From contig JAGXAV010000031.1 in NCBI GenBank assembly GCA_018971455.1, forward strand, positions 1-11,002: 11,002 nucleotides of DNA, read 5' to 3'. The translations under genes were made by a program, and so were the position numbers. Shown here piece after piece: positions 6,097-11,002 of the stretch; within the stretch, counting starts at the first letter, position 1, and each line of letters begins with the position of its first letter. Below the pieces are notes generated by a model. It was not told where the DNA came from. It searched no databases and worked only from the letters and a program-made list of their open reading frames with translations. The DNA comes from Rhodospirillales bacterium (GTDB taxonomy: Bacteria; Pseudomonadota; Alphaproteobacteria; Acetobacterales; Acetobacteraceae).

Positions 6097-7251
6097 TCAG
6101 GCATGGGCAGCGTTCAGCGCGGCGTCCAGGTCCCGGAACAGATCGTCGGGATCCTCGATGCCGGTTGAGAGGCGAAGAAGATCCGCCGGGCAGGGCGTGC
6201 CCGCTCCCTCGATCGAGGCACGGTGCTCGATCAGACTTTCCACGCCGCCGAGCGATGTCGCGCGCTTCCACAACCCGACCTTCGCCGCGGTGGCGATGGC
6301 GGCTGTCTCGCCCCCTTTCACCTGGGCGGAGAACATGTAGCCGAAGCCGTTTTCCATCTGCCGGTTGGCGACGTCGTGGCCGGGGTGCTGCGGCAGGCCG
6401 GGATAGAGCACGCGCGCGATATGCGGATGGGCTGACAGGCGGCGGGCCAGCTCCGCGGCGCCGGCCGCCTGCGTGGCGGCGCGCAGCGGGAAGGTGCGCA
6501 TGCCCCGGATCAGCAGGAACGCCTCGAACGGTCCAAGGATCGCGCCCTGGCCCGAGCGGACCCGCTTGATCCGGGCCCAGAACTCGTCATCGCGCGCACT
6601 TGCCAGCACGCCACCGACGACGTCGGAATGCCCGTTCAGCACCTTCGTCACCGAGTGCATCACGATATCCGCGCCGAGCGACAGCGGCCGGGTGTGGAAC
6701 GGGGAGGCGATGGTGCTGTCCACTGCCAGGCGCGCGCCGGCCTGGTGGGCGATCTGCGCCGCGGCGGCGATGTCGGTGATCGTCCAGAGCGGGTTGGAGG
6801 GCGTCTCCGCCCAGACGAGTTTGGTGCGCCCGGGGCGAATGGCCGCGCGGAGCTTGGACAGGTCGTCCATCTCGACGAAATCGACATCGATGCCAAAGCG
6901 CGCGGCATCTTCGGCGAGCCAGCGGCGCAAGGCCCAGTACATCACGCGCGGCGCCACCACGTGGTCTCCGGCGTCGAGCGCCAGAATGGTGGCGGTCGCC
7001 GCCGCCATGCCTGAACTGAAGAGCAGGGCGCTGGATTCGGCGTCTTCCAGCATGGCGATGACGCCTTCGGCCTCGCGCACCGTCGCGTTGTCCGGCCGCC
7101 CGTAGATGTAGCCGCTCGTGTAGCGGTTGTCGGCATCACGGATATAGGTGGTGGACAGATGAATGGGCGGGATCACGGCCCGGGTGATCGGGTCGATATG
7201 GCCCATGCCCTGTGCGGCGAGGCTGCGCTTGGTCCAGTTGCTCTTGCTCAT
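6097..7251 (-). CDS. Cys/Met-metabolism PLP enzyme (cystathionine gamma-synthase/beta-lyase-like)
   Basis: This encodes a 384-residue fold-type I PLP enzyme of the trans-sulfuration family, which makes or breaks cystathionine or forms homocysteine; the exact reaction cannot be fixed. The PLP-binding lysine is Lys203 in HSVTKVLNGHSD. Asp178 in AVDST should pair with the pyridine nitrogen. Tyr50 and Arg52 in YIYGRPDN match the pair that reaches the neighbouring subunit's cofactor phosphate. ETPSNP (149-154) and FSSGMAA (78-84) are other family blocks, and SLGGVESLIEHR-type C-terminal residues that bind substrate carboxylate are present. The usual YGGT block is replaced by YWAL at 105-108, although the tyrosine is kept. 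ATG 7251 is chosen over ATG 7278 because GGAAC lies just upstream and the extra nine residues look unlike the family. It is divergent from the aminotransferase gene at 7499. Confidence 0.88.
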   Translation of the reverse strand: MSKSNWTKRSLAAQGMGHIDPITRAVIPPIHLSTTYIRDADNRYTSGYIYGRPDNATVREAEGVIAMLEDAESSALLFSSGMAAATATILALDAGDHVVAPRVMYWALRRWLAEDAARFGIDVDFVEMDDLSKLRAAIRPGRTKLVWAETPSNPLWTITDIAAAAQIAHQAGARLAVDSTIASPFHTRPLSLGADIVMHSVTKVLNGHSDVVGGVLASARDDEFWARIKRVRSGQGAILGPFEAFLLIRGMRTFPLRAATQAAGAAELARRLSAHPHIARVLYPGLPQHPGHDVANRQMENGFGYMFSAQVKGGETAAIATAAKVGLWKRATSLGGVESLIEHRASIEGAGTPCPADLLRLSTGIEDPDDLFRDLDAALNAAHA

Positions 7252-7418
7252 GTTCGTTCCAGTGCCTTGTTGGTGCATACCCGTGGGGCCTCGTCCGCAT
7301 CGGTGGTCTCGTGGATGGTGGCGCTAGGTAGCATTTTTTGCCACTCCGGCGAACCGTGACGGTGACATCCGACCAGGGGCGCGCCGATCCTGCCCCCGGC
7401 TGCCGCGCGGGCAGGGCT

Positions 7419-7441
7419 GCAATCCCGATTTTGCGGATTGC
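7419..7441. promoter_or_regulatory. Inverted repeat in the divergent promoter region
   Basis: GCAATCC (7419-7425) and GGATTGC (7435-7441) form a perfect 7-bp inverted repeat with a 9-nt spacer. It lies in the 247-nt gap between the two divergent PLP-enzyme genes, 57 nt before the aminotransferase ATG. This fits an operator or activator site for the aminotransferase promoter, for example a LysR- or GntR-type site, but no regulator gene is nearby. The rest of the gap shows no clear -35/-10 pair. Confidence 0.35.
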
Positions 7442-7498
7442 CGGAAGCGCCGCGGCGGGTCTGAATACCTTCCGGGAGAGTCCGAGGGAGTGAAGCGC

Positions 7499-8704
7499 AT
7501 GAGCCGTCTGCCGCGTGGTCGCCAGTTTTTTGCCAATCCGGGGCCGACCAACATCCCCGACAGCGTGCTCCACGCCGTTGCTCACCCGACCGTGGACTTC
7601 ATGGATGCGGATTTCCTCGCCCTCTACGAGGCGTGCCAGGCCGGGGTGAAGCGCGTGCTGAAAACCACGCAGCACCTCTTCATGTACACCGCCTCGGGGC
7701 ATGGCGCGTGGGAGGCGAGCCTGCTCAATCTGTGCTCGCCGGGGGATCTGATCCTCATCATCGAGAGCGGGCATTTCTCGGAAAGCTGGGCGAGGATGGC
7801 CGCCGACCTCGGTCTGCGCGTGCAGGGTGTGGCGGCGGATTGGCAGCGGGGGGTGGATTTCGCCGCCCTGCGCGCCGCCCTTGCCGGCGATGCGGCGCAC
7901 GAGATCAAGGCGGTTTGTGCGGTGCACAACGAGACGTCGACCGGCACCGTGCTGCCGCTCACCGAGGTGCGGGCGGCCCTCGACGCGACGGCGCATCCGG
8001 CCCTTCTGCTCACCGACACCATTTCTTCCCTTGGCTCGATCGATTTCCGCATGGATGAATGGGGTGTCGACGTCGCCGTGGGCGGCAGCCAGAAGGGGCT
8101 GATGCTGCCCACCGGCATGAGCTTCACCGGCGTCTCGGCGAAGGCGATGGCGGCGCACGCCGCGGCGAAGCTGCCACGGCATTATTTCGACTGGACCGCC
8201 ATGTTGCAGCGCCGGCACAAGAGCTTCGTCGGCACCGTGCCGACCAGCCTGTTCTACGGCCTCAAGGAATCCCTGCGCCTCATCGAGGAGGAGGGGCTCG
8301 AGGCGGTGTTCGCCCGCCATACCCGCCTGGCCGAGGCGGTGCGCGCCTGCGTGCGCCACTGGGCGGGGAATAACGGCCCGCAACTTTTCTGCCTGACGCC
8401 CGCGCGCCTGTCGGACAGCGTTACCGCGGTGCTGATGCCGGAGGGGCACGATGCCGAGGCGATTCGCCGCACCTGTCTGCGGATGTTCAACGTCTCGCTC
8501 GGCGGCGGGTTGTCCCGGCTGGGCGGCAAGGTGTTCCGCATCGGCCATCTCGGCGACCTCAATGAGCCGATGGTCCTCGGCACGTTGGCGAGCGTGGAAA
8601 TGGCGCTCGCCATCCATGGCGTGCCGCATGCCAAGGGGGGTGTCGATGCGGCCATGGCCGTGTTGGCCGCGGCGGCGCGCGGCGAGATGGAGCAGGCGGC
8701 CTGA
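7499..8704 (+). CDS. Class V aminotransferase, serine-glyoxylate aminotransferase-like
   Basis: This encodes a 401-residue PLP-dependent class V aminotransferase. The closest family in memory is serine-glyoxylate aminotransferase (SgaA), which turns serine and glyoxylate into hydroxypyruvate and glycine; alanine-glyoxylate or purine-linked relatives remain possible. FFANPGPTNIPD (10-21) is the N-terminal family signature, YTASGHGAWE (63-72) forms the phosphate pocket, HNETSTG (143-149) is conserved, Asp173 in TDTISSLGS should pair with the cofactor nitrogen, and Lys199 in GGSQKGLMLP is the Schiff-base lysine. ATG 7499 is chosen because GAGGGAG (7484-7490) lies 8 nt before it; GTG 7490 overlaps that ribosome site. 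No other serine-cycle genes (hprA, mtdA, glyA) are in the window, so a methylotrophic role is not shown. A photorespiration-like or glycine/glyoxylate role is equally possible. Confidence 0.88.
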   Translation: MSRLPRGRQFFANPGPTNIPDSVLHAVAHPTVDFMDADFLALYEACQAGVKRVLKTTQHLFMYTASGHGAWEASLLNLCSPGDLILIIESGHFSESWARMAADLGLRVQGVAADWQRGVDFAALRAALAGDAAHEIKAVCAVHNETSTGTVLPLTEVRAALDATAHPALLLTDTISSLGSIDFRMDEWGVDVAVGGSQKGLMLPTGMSFTGVSAKAMAAHAAAKLPRHYFDWTAMLQRRHKSFVGTVPTSLFYGLKESLRLIEEEGLEAVFARHTRLAEAVRACVRHWAGNNGPQLFCLTPARLSDSVTAVLMPEGHDAEAIRRTCLRMFNVSLGGGLSRLGGKVFRIGHLGDLNEPMVLGTLASVEMALAIHGVPHAKGGVDAAMAVLAAAARGEMEQAA

Positions 8705-8722
8705 CCGCGCCGCCAGTCAGGC
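8699..8722. terminator. Hairpin containing both convergent stop codons
   Basis: GCCTGAC (8699-8705) and GTCAGGC (8716-8722) form a perfect 7-bp stem with a 10-nt loop. The left arm contains the TGA of the aminotransferase gene and the right arm the TGA of the EAL-protein gene. A competing stem, GGCGGC (8695-8700) with GCCGCC (8709-8714), overlaps it, and a third GGCGGC (8720-8725) can also pair with that arm. No T-run is present. A shared bidirectional terminator is plausible but unproven. Confidence 0.38.
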
Positions 8723-10615
8723 GGCAGACACGAAGATCTGGCGCGGGCGAGCCGGCTGGGGGTTCGGTTCGGGCCGGCCGAAATGATAGCCCTGCATATC
8801 GGTGCAGCCGAGCTCGGTGAGAATCCGCGACTGATCCTCCGTCTCCACGCCTTCGGCGGTGACCGTGAGCCCCAGCGTCCGCGCGAGCCCGACGATCGCG
8901 CCGACGATGGCCGTGCTTTCCCGCTCCTCTCCGAGGTCGCGAATGAAGGAGCGATCGATCTTGATACGGTCGAAGGGCAGCTTGCGCAGATAGCTGAGCG
9001 ACGAATAGCCGGTGCCGAAATCGTCGAGCGATATATGCACGCCAAGCTCACGCAGCGCCGCGAGCGTCAGGTGGACGGCTTCGGTGTCGGCCAGCACCAT
9101 GGTCTCGGTGATTTCCAGCTCCAGGCGGTGCGGCGCGAGGCCGGTGGCGCGCAGCGCGCCGCTCACGACCTCGACGAGCTGGCCGTTGGCGACCTGCACC
9201 GCGGAGAGATTGACCGCGACCCGGATGGGAGAGGGCCAGCGCGCCGCCTCCGCGCAGGCGGCGTACAGGATCCATTCTCCGAGCGGCACGATCACCCCGG
9301 TCGCCTCGGCCACGGGGATGAACATGTCGGGCGGGATGAGGCCGTGCTCGGGATGTTGCCAGCGCACCAGCGCCTCGAAGGTGATGACGTTGCCGGTCGC
9401 GGCGCTGACGACGGGCTGGAAGAACAGCACGAACTGCCGCGCCACCAGCGCCGTTGCGAGATCGGCCTCGATCGATCGGCGCAGATGCAGGCGCTCCTCC
9501 ATGGCGGGGCAGAAGAGCTGGAACCGGCCCCGATCCTGCGTCTTGACATCGTAAAGCGCCATGCCGGCATTGCTCAGCACCTCCTCCGGCCGGGTGCCGT
9601 GCCGTGGGCAAAGGACAATGCCGATGCTGGTGCCGATCGACAGCTGCTGGCCGGCGAGGTCGAAGGGGGCGGCGATGATGTCGATGATCCGCCTGGCCAG
9701 TGCGGTGGCCTTCGCTTCGTCGTCGATGTCGGTCTGCAGGATGGCGAACTCGTCACCACCCAGCCGCGCCACCAGATCCTGCTCCCGCACCGCGGCGCGC
9801 AGCCGGTCGGCCACGGCGCGGAGCAGGGCATCGCCGACCAGATGGCCGAGTGAATCATTGACGGATTTGAAGCGATCGAGGTCGAGAATGAGCAGGGCGC
9901 TCATCCGCCCCGCGACGGCGTTCGTCGTCACCTCGTTGAGATGCTGACGGAGCTGCGCGCCGTTGGGCAGGCCGGTTAGCATGTCGTGGCACGCGAGATG
10001 GGCGATGCGCGCCTGCGCACGCCGCCGTTCCGTCACGTCCTCATGCGTCGAGACCCATCCGCCATCGAGGGTCGGGCGGTGGTGGATGGTGATGATGCGC
10101 CCGGCGGCGGTCGTCACCTCGGTATCGCTCGGCTGGTTGGTGAGCGACAGGCGGCGACGCCAGGCGAGATACGCGCCGGGCGCCATGCCGGGCGAGGTGC
10201 CATGCTGGTGGCGGTAGGTGATGATGGCGCCGAGAGTCGTGCCGGGCACGACGAGGTCGGCGGGCAGATCATAGATCTCGGCGTAGCGGCGGTTGGCCAT
10301 CAACAGGCGTTGCGCGCCGTCGAAGAAGCAGACGCCCTGGGTGAGATTGTCGAGCGCGGTCTCGAACCGGGTCGCCTGGTCGTGGGCCGCGGCGATGAAA
10401 TGGTTCAGCGCCCGGCTCGGGACAAGGCGCAGCTCCCCCCAGATCAACAGGGCGAGGCCGAGAATGACGGCGACGAGCAGCATGCCCTCCGCCGCCGAGG
10501 TGCGGTGGCCCGCCCCGCGAACGAGCGCATACAGCCCGGGCGACGCCAGCAACGCCAATGCGATGGCGGCAAGGGTGGTGCGCGCGGCGATGGCGCTCAG
10601 CGCAGACCCGGCCAT
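8717..10615 (-). CDS. Membrane-anchored PAS-GGDEF-EAL cyclic-di-GMP enzyme
   Basis: This encodes a 632-residue inner-membrane protein acting on cyclic-di-GMP. Two hydrophobic segments (about 13-33 and 44-62) anchor it; a PAS-like sensor follows (about 84-196, FETALDNLTQGVCFFD to GGWVSTHEDVTERR). The GGDEF domain (about 207-370) has HDMLTGLPN, DLDRFKSVND, an intact GGDEF at 286-290 and an inhibitory RxxD site at 277-280, five residues before it. The EAL domain (about 382-615) has EAL 414-416, Asn469 in NLS, Glu501 in EITET, DDFGTGYSSL from 531, Lys552 and Asp554 in KIDRSF, Glu588 in AEGVET, and Gln608. Both synthase and phosphodiesterase sites look complete, so the net direction is unknown and is probably set by the sensor. 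ATG 10615 is chosen on GGGAGGA (about 9 nt before it); the open frame back to 10951 is Arg/Pro-rich and overlaps the next gene. Confidence 0.93.
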   Translation of the reverse strand: MAGSALSAIAARTTLAAIALALLASPGLYALVRGAGHRTSAAEGMLLVAVILGLALLIWGELRLVPSRALNHFIAAAHDQATRFETALDNLTQGVCFFDGAQRLLMANRRYAEIYDLPADLVVPGTTLGAIITYRHQHGTSPGMAPGAYLAWRRRLSLTNQPSDTEVTTAAGRIITIHHRPTLDGGWVSTHEDVTERRRAQARIAHLACHDMLTGLPNGAQLRQHLNEVTTNAVAGRMSALLILDLDRFKSVNDSLGHLVGDALLRAVADRLRAAVREQDLVARLGGDEFAILQTDIDDEAKATALARRIIDIIAAPFDLAGQQLSIGTSIGIVLCPRHGTRPEEVLSNAGMALYDVKTQDRGRFQLFCPAMEERLHLRRSIEADLATALVARQFVLFFQPVVSAATGNVITFEALVRWQHPEHGLIPPDMFIPVAEATGVIVPLGEWILYAACAEAARWPSPIRVAVNLSAVQVANGQLVEVVSGALRATGLAPHRLELEITETMVLADTEAVHLTLAALRELGVHISLDDFGTGYSSLSYLRKLPFDRIKIDRSFIRDLGEERESTAIVGAIVGLARTLGLTVTAEGVETEDQSRILTELGCTDMQGYHFGRPEPNPQPARPRQIFVSAA

Positions 10616-10729
10616 CGGTTGCAATCCTCCCTGTTCAGGCGGCGATGTTTCACCACAGCACCACAATCCGATTAAAGCCGGGTAAACCGCGCTGCCGATT
10701 GGCAGGTGGGCGGCCGGGCCGATCCCGGC

Positions 10730-10747
10730 CGCCGGCGGCCGCCGGCG
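10730..10747. repeat. Perfect 18-bp GC palindrome in the intergenic gap
   Basis: CGCCGGCGGCCGCCGGCG (10730-10747) is perfectly self-complementary. It begins 1 nt after the stop of the partial minus-strand gene and lies in the 133-nt gap before the EAL-protein gene on the same strand. It may be part of a terminator or a mRNA 3' end structure, but no T-run follows and no loop is left unpaired. The rest of the gap shows no promoter I would defend. Confidence 0.4.
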
Positions 10748-10748
10748 A

Positions 10749-11002
10749 TCACCCGGCGGAGGCGGTGCTGGTTGGCTGCATCGCCTGGGCCAGCTCCCGC
10801 GCGAGCGTTGTGGCGAGGCTGCCGGTGCTCGCCTGTCCGCTCCCGGCGAGGGTCGTGTCCGCCTGCCCGGTGCCGCTGCCGCTCGCATGCGGGTGATGAT
10901 GGTGCGCGTGGGGCCGGCCGATCCCGGTGGCGTTGCTGGCCGAAACGGCATTGGTGTCGGTGGTCGGTGCGCCGCTGCTCTCTCCGGCCGAGGTCGCCGA
11001 TT
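10749..11002 (-). CDS. Unrecognised Ala/Ser/Thr/Gly-rich protein with a His cluster, C-terminal part
   Basis: The gene starts beyond the window; 83 complete codons up to the TGA at 10751-10749 are visible. I do not recognise a family. The visible part is low-complexity and rich in Ala, Ser, Thr and Gly. It has six histidines within eight residues (HAHHHHPH, codons at 10887-10910), then a short, possibly helical segment (LATTLARELAQAMQ) and the end PTSTASAG. The frame is supported by being open to the window edge and by a sensible amino-acid mix, unlike the Arg/Pro-rich overlapping frame. The His cluster could bind a metal ion, but such runs also occur in disordered linkers. It lies 133 nt upstream of the EAL-protein gene on the same strand, so co-transcription is possible. 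Confidence 0.55.
   Translation of the reverse strand, partial: SATSAGESSGAPTTDTNAVSASNATGIGRPHAHHHHPHASGSGTGQADTTLAGSGQASTGSLATTLARELAQAMQPTSTASAG

Noticed and set aside
7328..7345. Sigma-54-like promoter on the minus strand before the trans-sulfuration-family gene
   Set aside because: TGGCAAAAAATGC resembles the -24/-12 pattern, but the GG-to-GC spacing is 2 nt too short, and sigma-54 promoters do not tolerate that.
7136..8629. 497-codon minus-strand open frame opposite the aminotransferase gene
   Set aside because: It is antisense to an intact class V aminotransferase, rich in His/Arg/Ala/Gly, without recognisable motifs, and it also runs into the next PLP gene's start region.
8783..9853. 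Plus-strand open frame opposite the GGDEF-EAL gene
   Set aside because: It is a mirror of a well-supported gene whose GGDEF and EAL motifs lie on the minus strand; the composition is typical of an antisense shadow.
10616..10951. N-terminal extension of the GGDEF-EAL protein
   Set aside because: The extension is Arg/Pro-rich and overlaps another minus-strand frame. A good ribosome site sits just before the ATG at 10615, followed by a membrane segment.

Overview
The window looks like chromosomal DNA of a high-GC alphaproteobacterium, most likely Rhodospirillales and possibly Acetobacteraceae-like. This rests on the strong G/C bias at third codon positions, compact gene packing, Shine-Dalgarno (SD)-led starts, and the rsmB - GNAT - guaA arrangement. 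The lineage is an inference from style and gene content; there is no rRNA or marker phylogeny here. No tRNA, rRNA, CRISPR array, transposase or integrase was seen.

Layout. (1) Positions 1-2656, plus strand, housekeeping: the 3' end of a 16S rRNA m5C methyltransferase (rsmB), a GNAT acetyltransferase translationally coupled to it through a GTGA overlap, then GMP synthase (guaA). (2) 2728-3825, minus strand, convergent with guaA: a secreted OmpA-type peptidoglycan-binding protein whose N-terminal half is built of repeated beta-rich units rather than a beta-barrel. (3) 4071-5969, plus strand: an ArsR-family repressor gene followed by three SRPBCC/AHSA1-type genes. A clear promoter with two copies of an inverted-repeat operator lies in front, so this is probably a small self-regulated operon. 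It is the most distinctive part of the window. (4) 6097-7251 (minus) and 7499-8704 (plus): a divergent pair of PLP enzymes, a Cys/Met-metabolism trans-sulfuration-family enzyme and a class V aminotransferase resembling serine-glyoxylate aminotransferase. (5) 8717-10615, minus strand: a membrane-anchored PAS-GGDEF-EAL protein with every recognisable catalytic motif intact. It converges on the aminotransferase gene with only 12 nt between the stop codons. (6) 10749-11002, minus strand: the 3' end of an unrecognised Ala/Ser/Thr/Gly-rich protein with a histidine cluster.

How they work together. Blocks 1, 4 and 5 look like ordinary core or niche-adaptation genes with no obvious shared pathway. Block 3 is a self-contained regulatory unit: the repressor would shut off its own operon until a signal releases it, and the three hydrophobic-pocket SRPBCC proteins would then be produced. 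The ligand cannot be read from sequence. I did not find an unmistakably new system. The best candidates for a closer look are the ArsR/triple-SRPBCC operon with its double operator, the repeat-bearing OmpA protein with possible alternative hairpins over its ribosome site, and the stop-codon hairpin shared by two convergent genes.
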